64,000 bases of DNA from Paenibacillus typhae (GTDB lineage Bacteria; Bacillota; Bacilli; Paenibacillales; Paenibacillaceae): NCBI RefSeq assembly GCF_900099765.1, contig NZ_FNDX01000011.1, forward strand, positions 62,001-126,000, read 5' to 3'. The translations under genes were made by a program, and so were the position numbers. Below are positions 1 to 8,354 of this stretch, one piece after another (the stretch's first letter is position 1; every line of letters starts with the position of its first letter). The notes under the pieces were generated by a model. It saw nothing but the letters and a program-made list of their open reading frames with translations. It was not told where the DNA came from and did not search any database.

Positions 1-1
1 T

Positions 2-358
2 AAATGGGAATTGGTTACTGATAAAGACATTCCTGTACCCTATGTGAAAAACATAGAGTATGTCCATAGCGTATACGATCTTTCTAAATATCAAATCTCT
101 GAGGCTATTGCTTCTAAAGTAAAGAAGCTAATGGAGCCTAATATCCTTAAGAGAACGCATATCTTAACGGATATTACAAATGAGACGGATGATAAACTAG
201 GCCTCTTGCCGGGCAATAGTCTTACTATAGCTCGGCATCTTATTATCACTAAAAAATGGATTGTTGATATGGAGCAACCAATTGACCCTAATAAGCCTTT
301 GTTGATTCTTGACATAGCTCAGCCTAGAAGGGAAGTGGTAAGAAAACATGCAAACTGA
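2..358 (+). CDS. tnsA: TnsA endonuclease, C-terminal part (gene enters from left edge)
   Basis: This is the 3' part of the Tn7-type TnsA gene, the endonuclease that cuts the 5' strands at the transposon ends while TnsB cuts the 3' strands. The reading frame is open to the window edge and begins KWELVTDKDIP, the typical junction between the TnsA catalytic domain and its C-terminal winged-helix domain, which binds TnsC. The catalytic restriction-endonuclease-like residues lie left of the window. The TTG at 11 could be taken as a start but is clearly internal. The end overlaps tnsB by 11 bases, implying translational coupling. The assignment rests on the C-terminal sequence pattern plus the gene order tnsA-tnsB-tnsC. 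Confidence 0.85.
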   Translation, partial: KWELVTDKDIPVPYVKNIEYVHSVYDLSKYQISEAIASKVKKLMEPNILKRTHILTDITNETDDKLGLLPGNSLTIARHLIITKKWIVDMEQPIDPNKPLLILDIAQPRREVVRKHAN

Positions 359-2546
359 TATTTACCCAAACAGTATTCTAGAATTTTGGCCCGATATCGA
401 AGAAGAAGAGGTAGGTATTGAGGAAGTAACTTCAACACTGTTAAGAGTACTTTGGGTAAATCAAAAGGTTGTTGTTACGATCGATATCTTTAGTAAGACG
501 GCCCAACCAGAGTTCCATGACCGAGAAATAATTGAAAATGAGATCATAGAAGGCAATATTCAATTTACTGAATATGTCATACCGAGAATGATGCTCCCGG
601 ATTCAAAGATTAATGAAAAGGATAGGTCCATACGTGATAAGGTATGGGGATATCTAGAGGAAGCAGTTACCGGAAAACATGCCTTGGATATCCTGAAAAA
701 AAGATTGCGCGGAATTATTATTGAAGAAATTAGTGAGAAATACGGCGTTTCAAAAACATTAGTTAGAATGAATTTAAGAAAGTATTGGCAAAGGGGAATG
801 AGGATCAACTCCCTGCTTCCGGATTTCTATAAATGTGGTGGCAAAGGAGTAGCACGTGATACACCTGGAGCAAAAGTGGGCACAAAAAACAAAGATTCGA
901 TATTAAATCCTGAAGTTGTCGGTATTAAAATTACTAAAGAAATTAAGCGAGACCATTTCCAAAAAGCGATAGATCGCTGGTATAAGAAAAGAGATAAGAG
1001 AACGTTGTACGAAGTGTATCTTCTAATGCTCGAGGCGTACTATAAAGCAGGTATTGATGCTGATGAAGGAATCATATTAGTTCCAACACATGAAAGGCCT
1101 ACTTTTCGCCAGTTTTATTACTGGCATCAAAAAGAACGTGATTCTAAAGATGAGTATCAGAAACGATATGGACAAAGAAAATTTAATTTGAAGAATAGGG
1201 CCATTGAGGGGACCTTTGATGAAAAATCGTTTGGACCAGGTTCTTTGTATCAGATTGATGCAACAGTAGGAAATGTCTATTTAGTAAATCGAAAAAATAG
1301 AAATTGGTTTATTGGTAGACCCATAATTTATTTTGTTGTAGATGTTTTCAGTAGATTAATCGCAGGCCTGTATGTAGGACTGGAGGGGCCTAGTTGGATT
1401 GGAGCTGCCCTTGCTTTAGAAAATGCTGCTTCTGACAAAGTTGAATATTGTAAGAGGTTCGGTATTGATCTTTCTCCAGGAGAATGGCCGTCCTTTGGTT
1501 TACCTGAGCGGTTAACAACTGATCGTGGAGAGTATGTTGGTAACAAGCCCACTCATCTTATAAAGACATTAAACGTAAAGCCTGAACATCTACCCGCATA
1601 CCGGCCGGACTGGAAACCCTTTGTTGAAAAAGCATTTGATGTGAGTAATCAACACATTGTGAGATGGATTCCAGGAGGTATTTTAGAGCGGATGCATGAA
1701 CGTGGTGATCAAAAGCCAGCCATGACAAATTTGTTGGATATTCATGAATTTGAAACGATTCTTATCGAATACGTGAGATATCACAATAAACATTACATGC
1801 CTTCGTATAGAAGGAATGAAGCCATGATCGCTAAAGATGTCGTCCCAACACCGATTTCTTTATGGGATTGGGGGCGGAAAAATAGTTTGGGCTCCCTTCA
1901 TTTTGCAAGCAAAGATGAATTACGTATGAACTTGCTGCCATCTCGGAAAAGCCGATTTACTGCCAGCGGCATAAAGTTCAATAACAATCTTTTTACATGT
2001 GAAACTGCGGAAAATGAAAATTGGCGTTTTCATGCAAGAAATAAAGAAAAAATAGTTGTTGAGTTTTCTTTTGATCCACGCGATACATCTAGATTGTTCT
2101 TAAGACATGAAGATGGAAAATTTGAAGAGTGTTATAAACTTAATGAGCAGAATGAGAAGTTTGTATCACGTAAACAACAGGTTAGGTGGGAAGAGGAGCT
2201 TGACATTATCGCTTATGAAGCAAGAATGGCTCGGAGAGGTAAAGATCAAAATGTCGATGATAGGGTTAACTATAATTATAAAGTTAAGGGCATAGTTAAC
2301 ACTTCCAAGGCTTCCAATAAGCCTTCAGGTAACAAACCGGTTCAAGTGAAAGATGTTAAAGAACATCGACGAGTTGCCAAGCAACAAGAAAGAGACGAAA
2401 GAAGTTGGAAGTTGGAAGGTGAAAATAATGAAAAAGTACAATCTGGTAATGTTATTGATTTTCCAATCAAGGAGGAGAATGTAAGTTATGTGCCATCCGA
2501 AGATAATACAGATCTGTTATGGCGTGCATTAGAAGAGGAGGAGTAA
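348..2546 (+). CDS. tnsB: TnsB DDE transposase
   Basis: This 732-residue protein is the TnsB transposase of the retroviral-integrase superfamily, which binds the transposon end repeats and performs 3' cleavage and strand transfer. The catalytic triad can be placed: D304 in QIDATVG, D392 in TTDRGE and E427 in FVEKAF. The spacing of 88 and 35 residues matches what I know of Tn7 TnsB. An N-terminal helix-turn-helix DNA-binding part (about 110-160) precedes the core. A charged, low-complexity C-terminal tail (about 640-732) is where TnsB usually contacts TnsC. The start ATG lies inside the end of tnsA, and the stop TAA overlaps the ATG of tnsC (TAATG). All key residues are intact, so the transposase is probably functional. 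Confidence 0.95.
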   Translation: MQTDIYPNSILEFWPDIEEEEVGIEEVTSTLLRVLWVNQKVVVTIDIFSKTAQPEFHDREIIENEIIEGNIQFTEYVIPRMMLPDSKINEKDRSIRDKVWGYLEEAVTGKHALDILKKRLRGIIIEEISEKYGVSKTLVRMNLRKYWQRGMRINSLLPDFYKCGGKGVARDTPGAKVGTKNKDSILNPEVVGIKITKEIKRDHFQKAIDRWYKKRDKRTLYEVYLLMLEAYYKAGIDADEGIILVPTHERPTFRQFYYWHQKERDSKDEYQKRYGQRKFNLKNRAIEGTFDEKSFGPGSLYQIDATVGNVYLVNRKNRNWFIGRPIIYFVVDVFSRLIAGLYVGLEGPSWIGAALALENAASDKVEYCKRFGIDLSPGEWPSFGLPERLTTDRGEYVGNKPTHLIKTLNVKPEHLPAYRPDWKPFVEKAFDVSNQHIVRWIPGGILERMHERGDQKPAMTNLLDIHEFETILIEYVRYHNKHYMPSYRRNEAMIAKDVVPTPISLWDWGRKNSLGSLHFASKDELRMNLLPSRKSRFTASGIKFNNNLFTCETAENENWRFHARNKEKIVVEFSFDPRDTSRLFLRHEDGKFEECYKLNEQNEKFVSRKQQVRWEEELDIIAYEARMARRGKDQNVDDRVNYNYKVKGIVNTSKASNKPSGNKPVQVKDVKEHRRVAKQQERDERSWKLEGENNEKVQSGNVIDFPIKEENVSYVPSEDNTDLLWRALEEEE

Positions 2547-4207
2547 TGTTGAAATATAAAAAGCCAATTCGAGGAAGAATAGAGTTTGCAGAGTATAAGG
2601 AAACGGGTGTTCCTTGTTATAATAATTATCCTATGATTGAAGCTCTCCCTGAAATTATGGATGCTTTTGAAGCTGCTAAGAAAATAAAAGTGTTTAAAGA
2701 ATTCAACCCCGAAGAATTAAAGCTCTCTTCAAGCAAACGAAAACACTGCGTAGAACAACTCCTCACATACCTTATTCCTTTAAATAAGCATCTTGAAGTA
2801 GAAGCGAAATTTTCAATTTTCATTAGACGCGGGTATCTTTCGCGAAATATTACAAATAATGACCATACTCGTCGTATGAGGAATGCAATTCTCTCCCTAA
2901 AAAGGCCAGAAATTGCTGAATTAGAAAGGCAAGAAAACGATGTTCCTCTGCCAACATCATCTGCGCTAGGGATTATTGGAATATCGGGCGCCGGTAAGAG
3001 TACAGGAATAACGAGAATTCTTGATATCTATCCTCAAGTTATCATCCATGAGAAGTATGAAGAAAAACAATTAGTGTGGGTTAAAATAGACTGTCCAGTA
3101 ACTGGGACAATTAAACAATTATGCCTTAGTTTTATTAAAGAAATAGGAGAGCTAATGGGAGGTATAGATTATAACGAATATAAAGATTACAAAACAGATG
3201 AGTTGATTAATGTGATGTCAGCTCTTGCATTGGAGCATCATCTTGGGGTCCTGGTCATAGATGAAATACAATATCTGCATGAGCATGCATCTGGTGGGGC
3301 TGCCATCATGCTCAATTTTTTTAACACGCTTATTAATACGATAGGAGTTCCGATAGTGTTGATAGGAACTCCTAAGGCTCGCCGTCTATTCACTAAGGAA
3401 TTTCGAAACATTAAAAGACTTACAGCACAAGGAAGTGTCGAGTGGGATAGATTAATGGAAACTGATAATGACTGGAAAACATTAATTAGTCATTTGTGGA
3501 AACAGCAGTGGACGTTGAAAAAAGCGGAACTAACTCCAGAAATTGAGCATGCGTTATATTACGAATCTCAGGGTATTCCAGATCTTGTGGTAAAAATATT
3601 CAAAGAATCGCAAAAAAGAGTCATAGGTACAAGTGAATTACTTACCGCTTCTGTTATTCATTCTGTTGCTCAAGATCAATTTCGGATATTACAACCACCG
3701 TTGGACGCTCTTCGTAGTGGTGATAAAAAAGAAATGGAAAAGTATTTGGATATCTTTATGAGCTATGATCCAGCAACATTAATTACACCCGAAGAAAAAC
3801 GAATGTACGAAGAGACTTATGAAATAAATCTGGAGGAAGCCTTATATGAACAAGAGCAAGATAACCAATTACAAGAAATCATTAATTGGCTAATGGATGC
3901 TGGTTTTTCAGCAGAGGTTGCGAGGTCAAGTACTAATAAAACTAAATTGGCCGACCTGAACCAATGGAAGCGAGCCGCATACCAAGCAGCACTTAATTAT
4001 AAGCCCGAAGAGGAAGAACTGGTTGTTGAAAGAACTACTAAGTCATCAGCCAAAGATTCTAATATAAAAAAGAGCCAACGGAAGTATAAACCTAATAGCT
4101 TGTTCCCAGTATTATCAATGAAAGAGAAAGAAAAGAATGCAACACTCTATGAGTTGATTAGACGGGCAGGTTATATTCAAAATGTGAAATCAAGCCTAGG
4201 TTTGTGA
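2546..4207 (+). CDS. tnsC: TnsC AAA+ regulator ATPase
   Basis: This is the transposition regulator that links target selectors (TnsD/TniQ) to the TnsAB transposase. The ATG at 2546 is preferred because it overlaps the tnsB stop and follows the strong site AGAGGAGGAG; an in-frame upstream ATG at 2519 lies inside tnsB. It gives 553 residues, close to the size of Tn7 TnsC and about twice that of the short TnsC of type V CAST elements. Walker A is GISGAGKST (about residue 147) and Walker B is VLVIDEIQYL (about 235), followed by a sensor-like IGTPKA. The C-terminal 150 residues are charged and probably contact TnsA/TnsB. Confidence 0.93.
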   Translation: MLKYKKPIRGRIEFAEYKETGVPCYNNYPMIEALPEIMDAFEAAKKIKVFKEFNPEELKLSSSKRKHCVEQLLTYLIPLNKHLEVEAKFSIFIRRGYLSRNITNNDHTRRMRNAILSLKRPEIAELERQENDVPLPTSSALGIIGISGAGKSTGITRILDIYPQVIIHEKYEEKQLVWVKIDCPVTGTIKQLCLSFIKEIGELMGGIDYNEYKDYKTDELINVMSALALEHHLGVLVIDEIQYLHEHASGGAAIMLNFFNTLINTIGVPIVLIGTPKARRLFTKEFRNIKRLTAQGSVEWDRLMETDNDWKTLISHLWKQQWTLKKAELTPEIEHALYYESQGIPDLVVKIFKESQKRVIGTSELLTASVIHSVAQDQFRILQPPLDALRSGDKKEMEKYLDIFMSYDPATLITPEEKRMYEETYEINLEEALYEQEQDNQLQEIINWLMDAGFSAEVARSSTNKTKLADLNQWKRAAYQAALNYKPEEEELVVERTTKSSAKDSNIKKSQRKYKPNSLFPVLSMKEKEKNATLYELIRRAGYIQNVKSSLGL

Positions 4208-4223
4208 TAAGGGGGGGATTATT

Positions 4224-6065
4224 ATGAGAGCGTACCCAAATGAACTTCTTCTTAGTGTTGTAGCTAGATACCATCATTTAAAGGGGCACAAAGGGATCAA
4301 ACCTACAAGAAGAAAAATGTATGGACTTGAATATAAGAAAACTTCGGCAGATCTTCCCACAAATATTCTCCCCATTAGGAGCATTATCCAAGGTTCTATG
4401 GATGAGATTCTTCACAATAATACTCTTTATCCATTCTATAAACCATTTTTATCTGAGAAACAAGCCCGAAATATTAAGAGTCATATGCTTGATGGCCCTG
4501 GAGGTAGCATTCACTTTACCTCTGGAATAATGGCTAGTGTGGTTAAAAGAAATGGGGCACTCCGGTTATGTCCTATATGTCTTAAAGAAGATAATTTAAG
4601 TTATGGTGAGCCTTTTTGGCATCGAGAACATCAAATACCGGGTAACTTACTATGTCCTATTCATAGATGTGAATTGCTTACGCATTGTTCGGTTTGTAAG
4701 GAATTGTTTTCAGCTAACGATACGAAGAGTTTATCCATATGTCCTTTATTTTGCAGCCAAGGCCATAATCTGTCTTCTCAAGTTGTGATCAATACAGATG
4801 AAACCTTGCTCAAAGTGTCAAAAGGAATAACAGCATTGTTTAAGTTAGCACTAGATGAACAGGTCCCTTCAAATCTTCGGGATCTGTACATTAGTAAACT
4901 TATTCAGATGAAACTTTGTACGATCGGAGGACGAATTAATCAAAAAGAAGTTTGCAATAAATTCCAATCTGTGGTCCCATCAGAAACTCTTTCAAGGCTT
5001 GGTGTCCCTGTGCCTGCCGGGTCATACAATTGGTTGTCTACTCTAATAAGGAAGCCAAGACAATCATTCCATCCATTGTTACATGTATTGGTAATTGAGT
5101 TCCTATTAGGGGGACTGCATGAGATTACTTCCAATAAGACTAGTGGTCCATTTGGACTTGGTCCTTGGCCGTGCTTGAACAAAATCAGTAACCACTATAA
5201 AGAGCAAAAGATTTTTAATGTAAACATTTCACGTTGTGCAGATACGAAAAATCCAGTTGGTTCATTTAAATGTGAGCTATGTGGATTTCAGTACTCACGG
5301 CGAGGACCAGATCTTAAAGATGAGGATTTGTATTCGTATGGGCGTGTTAAAGACTTCGGTCATTATTGGAAGTCATTGGCTGATGATCTCCTTCAAAAAG
5401 GTGGTTCAATTCGATCTATCGCAAATATCTTAGCTGTAGACTCTAAGACCGTCACATTATATGTAAAGAAAAAACAAGCGTTATCAAAGCCGGAGTCTAA
5501 TGGGGAAAGAGATATACGAAGAAATCGTCTTCTGCAGAGTATGGTTCACTGCACGAGTTATACCAGTTTTCGAAAAGAAAATGGAAGAGACTATAGTTGG
5601 TTATATAGACATGATAGAGAGTGGCTTCAGGTAAACTTGCCAAGCATGCCTAATAAAGTTCCTAGGAAATCAAGAGTGAATTGGACCCAAAGGGATTTGG
5701 CAATGGCTGATGAGATAAATATGGTCATTTTGAATCTTCGGTCAGAAAAAGGTAAGCCTCAACGAATAACCATCTCCAAAATCGGTCGTATAACTGGAAA
5801 ACTTGCAATCTTAGAACGGAACCTTGAAAAACTGCCTCTGTGTCAGGGAATCTTAAAGATTAATCTAGAAACAGATGAACAGCACCAAATGAGGAAAATA
5901 GATTGGGCATTAAGTACAATCAAGCAAAATGGTGAAAGACCTTTAAAATGGCGAGTCCTGAGAGAGGCGGGTATTCGTATCCTAAAAACAGAGAACGTCG
6001 AAAAGTACCTTATAGTAAAACTGGCTGAATGTTACCCTGTTCTTCAGGATAAGATTTCAGCATAA
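4224..6065 (+). CDS. tnsD: TnsD/TniQ family target-site selector (long form)
   Basis: This 613-residue protein has the TniQ-type start RAYPNELLLSVVARYHHLKG and a cysteine/histidine zinc-finger region (CPICL, FWHREHQ, CPIH, CSVC, CPLFCSQGH at about residues 112-190), then a long C-terminal DNA-binding region with several helix-turn-helix-like segments. Length and layout match Tn7 TnsD, which recognises a fixed chromosomal attachment site and recruits TnsC. It starts 17 bases after tnsC behind a G-rich site (AAGGGGGGG), so it belongs to the same operon. Its C-terminal 110 residues have a decayed duplicate just downstream at 6086-6347. Which chromosomal site it recognises cannot be told from this window. 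Confidence 0.88.
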   Translation: MRAYPNELLLSVVARYHHLKGHKGIKPTRRKMYGLEYKKTSADLPTNILPIRSIIQGSMDEILHNNTLYPFYKPFLSEKQARNIKSHMLDGPGGSIHFTSGIMASVVKRNGALRLCPICLKEDNLSYGEPFWHREHQIPGNLLCPIHRCELLTHCSVCKELFSANDTKSLSICPLFCSQGHNLSSQVVINTDETLLKVSKGITALFKLALDEQVPSNLRDLYISKLIQMKLCTIGGRINQKEVCNKFQSVVPSETLSRLGVPVPAGSYNWLSTLIRKPRQSFHPLLHVLVIEFLLGGLHEITSNKTSGPFGLGPWPCLNKISNHYKEQKIFNVNISRCADTKNPVGSFKCELCGFQYSRRGPDLKDEDLYSYGRVKDFGHYWKSLADDLLQKGGSIRSIANILAVDSKTVTLYVKKKQALSKPESNGERDIRRNRLLQSMVHCTSYTSFRKENGRDYSWLYRHDREWLQVNLPSMPNKVPRKSRVNWTQRDLAMADEINMVILNLRSEKGKPQRITISKIGRITGKLAILERNLEKLPLCQGILKINLETDEQHQMRKIDWALSTIKQNGERPLKWRVLREAGIRILKTENVEKYLIVKLAECYPVLQDKISA

Positions 6066-6085
6066 AACTCAAGGGGGGGAGCGAC

Positions 6086-6347
6086 ATGCGTACAGGGAGC
6101 GAGATACTACACAAATTACTGTCTCCAAAATAGGTAGGATCAATGGAAAGAGAGGCATATTAGAAAAACACCAAAAAAGCTCCCTTTAGAAAATGTAGGA
6201 GATGTGTCAGATGCATAGAATTGATTGTTCCATAAATTCAGGAAAGTAGTAATCCTGTAATAAATTGGAGAGTATCATAAGAATCTGATATAAGGGGTAT
6301 TCGTTCAAATGTTGAGAAGAATATTTGAATAAAAGGCTGATTCAAGA
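6086..6347 (+). pseudogene. Decayed remnant of a second tnsD gene (start fused to tail)
   Basis: Between the two tniQ genes lies a short remnant homologous to tnsD. It keeps a G-rich ribosome site and ATG like that of tnsD, then jumps to the tail region. Translated in shifting frames it reads ITVSKIGRINGKRGILEK, KLPLENVGD, INWRVS, DIRGIRSNVEKNI, matching in order the tnsD tail segments ITISKIGRITGKLAILER, KLPLCQG, LKWRVLREAGIRILKTENVEK. Several stops and frameshifts interrupt it, and the roughly 500 central codons are gone. It is therefore the scar of a third target-selector gene, probably a tandem duplicate that decayed. Confidence 0.75.
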
Positions 6348-6402
6348 AGTTAATATTTAACAAGAGTTGTCTGGACGGAGTACTGGTATAAGGCGGTGTC
6401 CA

Positions 6403-7671
6403 ATGAATATCAGCTTGTATTCGGATGAATCAATATATAGTATTTATGCAAGAATTGCTTTCTATAGTGGTAAATTTAAAATAAGAAAAGAAAATTTAAA
6501 TTCAGTAATAGATTATCCATTTAAGTCTGTTGAAAATCCAGATGGAACTTCTCTTAGTCAAAAAATTGATGGCACATATCTCTTAGAAAGGCATAGTAGT
6601 TATCCTTACTACAGTCAATTCATGCTTAATAATGAAGAAAGAGAGCAAATGAAAAAAACTTTTCTAGAGGGGAACTCTTTAAAGATAGATCAATTGACTG
6701 GCCACTTTAAATCTAAATCTAACTTGCGACTATGTCCTCTATGTTTAGTGGACGATTCAAATAGGTACGGAGAGCCTTACTGGCATAGGGCTCATCAATT
6801 GCCCGGAAGTATCGTGTGCGATATCCACAATATATTGCTGTTGTCTGAATGTCCTAAATGTTCTGAACCTCTCACTCCCAGTTCCAAACATCTTCCCTTA
6901 ATCACTCCGCAATTTTGTTCGGAAGGTCATTGTTTGAAGCATGTTATCCCTAATGAAGATGAAGACTTATTAACGTTAGCTACTAATAATAGGTCCTTGC
7001 TTGAGCCTGAGAAGAAAGTTGATCTTATTAAAATTCGCGAAAAAATGACTACTATATTTTTGGGTGAGGGAATTATCAACGAAAAATCGTACTACAGGTT
7101 TAAACTAAACCAAAAAGTTCACGAAAGATTTAATGACTCCTTTTTGAAAAGGTTGGGAATTTCCAAAGATGTTATGAGAATACACCTTTTCTGGAAAACA
7201 AGAAAAGAATTAGACCCTTTATTTTATATTCTGCTTATGATTTACTTTTCAGGATCAGTATTTCAATTTTTGGAACAGGAATTCGAATATGCTCCTTTTG
7301 GTAATGGCCCTTGGAAATGTTTAAACAGAGTTTGTAAGTACTATGAAAAACATGTAATTAAAAGTGTAGAAATCAGCTTTATAAAGGGAGGGCGCCCTTG
7401 GGCCCTATTTTGCTGTAACGAGTGCGGTTGTAAATACGAATGGCTTAATTATGATGATGTAGCGCTCATTATTGAGCCTGGTCCTGTATGGTTATCAGAA
7501 TGTGAAAAACTCTTTCAGAATTGGGAAGTAACTTTTAATGAAATGTATATCTTATTTACTCGAGACTTTATGGACCAATGGAATAAATATCATCCTATAA
7601 GTCCGGAGCATTTTAAAAGTAAATGCTTTAGTAAGAGCATTAAAGAAGAATTCCCTCAATTGTTCAAATAG
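6403..7671 (+). CDS. tniQ: TniQ family protein, second and shorter target selector
   Basis: This protein of 422 residues has the TniQ fold signature: an N-terminal NISLYSDESIYSIYARIAFYSG segment (the ATG at 6403 follows AAGGCGGTG; a TTG 12 codons upstream is less likely), and zinc-ligand motifs CPLCL, YWHRAHQ, CDIH, CPKC and FCSEGH at about residues 113-185. It lacks most of the C-terminal DNA-binding extension of the 613-residue TnsD. In Tn7-like families a second, shorter TniQ often serves a separate target pathway, for instance in CRISPR-associated elements, but no Cas genes are visible here. It is the last gene before the presumed transposon end and is followed by a terminator at 7707. 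Confidence 0.85.
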   Translation: MNISLYSDESIYSIYARIAFYSGKFKIRKENLNSVIDYPFKSVENPDGTSLSQKIDGTYLLERHSSYPYYSQFMLNNEEREQMKKTFLEGNSLKIDQLTGHFKSKSNLRLCPLCLVDDSNRYGEPYWHRAHQLPGSIVCDIHNILLLSECPKCSEPLTPSSKHLPLITPQFCSEGHCLKHVIPNEDEDLLTLATNNRSLLEPEKKVDLIKIREKMTTIFLGEGIINEKSYYRFKLNQKVHERFNDSFLKRLGISKDVMRIHLFWKTRKELDPLFYILLMIYFSGSVFQFLEQEFEYAPFGNGPWKCLNRVCKYYEKHVIKSVEISFIKGGRPWALFCCNECGCKYEWLNYDDVALIIEPGPVWLSECEKLFQNWEVTFNEMYILFTRDFMDQWNKYHPISPEHFKSKCFSKSIKEEFPQLFK

Positions 7672-7706
7672 TAACTACAAATAGATATATTAAAATGCAA
7701 CAATAC

Positions 7707-7731
7707 AAGGAGGTTTTCGGACCTCTTTTTT
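7707..7731 (+). terminator. Terminator of the tns operon
   Basis: The inverted repeat AGGAGGT / ACCTCTT with a short TTCGG loop is followed by a run of six T. It lies about 35 bases after the second tniQ stop and closes the tns operon. Confidence 0.7.
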
Positions 7732-7967
7732 GATGTGAAATATATAATTATGTAAGCAGAACTAGTTCAAAAAAACCTTGATGTGCTAACAGGCAAGAGA
7801 ACAAACGTAAAAACACAGCTAGAAACTTTTTTTAAGATAACGGTTCTTCAATTTCTAAAGGATATTAACCAATGTACATAGTTACATAATTTATTTTTAC
7901 AGAACACTTAACTTTTAATTTCTTTATTTAGATGCATGAAAAAAACGTTAATTTATCAGGGGGTTAA

Positions 7968-8112
7968 AGAACAACGGATTAATGTAAGTTGCAGAGAGGG
8001 ACTTTCTTATAGTTTTTGTTCCAGAACAATACTTAAATGTAATTTTCAATTTGATTGATTTTAAAAAAAGTCTAGTATTATCAGTGGGTATGAGAACAAT
8101 GATATAATGTAA
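7968..8112 (+). repeat. Three spaced 20-bp repeats, probable TnsB binding sites
   Basis: Three direct copies share the form AGAACAA-six variable bases-ATGTAA within 20 bp: 7968-7987, 8023-8042 and 8093-8112, separated by 55 and 70 bp. Multiple spaced copies of a roughly 20-bp site at one element end are typical for TnsB binding in Tn7-like transposons. The surrounding 7740-8160 is AT-rich and has no convincing gene, which also fits a transposon end. Assignment as TnsB sites is inference from pattern and position. Confidence 0.65.
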
Positions 8113-8135
8113 TAAATCAATGAATTCGTTCAATA

Positions 8136-8166
8136 AGTATGTAACTGAAAAATATAGTATGTAACT
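8136..8166 (+). repeat. Two abutting 11-bp repeats at presumed transposon terminus
   Basis: AGTATGTAACT occurs at 8136-8146 and 8156-8166, 20 bp apart, and shares the ATGTAA core with the three upstream repeats. Closely abutted sites at the very end, with looser spacing inside, is the arrangement seen at Tn7-like termini. The final bases of the element are not resolved. Confidence 0.55.
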
Positions 8167-8186
8167 TTAGATTTGCTCTTCAGAAA

Positions 8187-8227
8187 CAGTTCCGATGATT
8201 TTTCTTCATCGGGACTGTTTTGTTTTT
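8187..8227 (+). terminator. Terminator hairpin just outside the transposon end
   Basis: A 14-bp stem AACAGTTCCGATGA / TCATCGGGACTGTT (one G-U pair) is followed by TTTTGTTTTTTG on the plus strand only. No plus-strand gene lies directly before it other than the transposon. It may be the original terminator of a target gene now located left of the transposon, as Tn7 inserts between glmS and its terminator. The stretch 8228-8354 after it holds nothing I recognise. Confidence 0.6.
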
Positions 8228-8354
8228 TGTAAGTTAAAGTTTTTATTGCATTATGAGATGCCTAAGTACTGAAGCCGGGGGGCAAAATCGTATAGGTATC
8301 CGGGCTTCCCAATGCCAAATTCGCCACAGAAGATTAAATGAAGGCTTCTTTATA

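Larger units (their letters stand above)
1..8166 (+). mobile_element. Tn7-like transposon, tns operon and right-hand end
   Basis: A tightly packed operon encodes TnsA (partial), TnsB, TnsC and two TniQ/TnsD-family proteins, the defining set of a Tn7-like element. The segment is clearly more AT-rich than the sequence after about 8.3 kb. Five ATGTAA-containing repeats between 7968 and 8166 resemble a TnsB-binding terminal array, so the element probably ends near 8166-8190. The other end and any cargo lie left of the window. The tns operon points toward this end, whereas in classical Tn7 tnsA lies next to the right end. The exact terminus and target duplication cannot be fixed without the left flank. 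No Cas gene is present in this part. Confidence 0.85.

Noticed and set aside
1..8166. CRISPR-associated transposon (CAST)
   Set aside because: Two TniQ proteins suggested it, but no Cas gene or CRISPR repeat is visible in the part present; left open pending the rest of the element.
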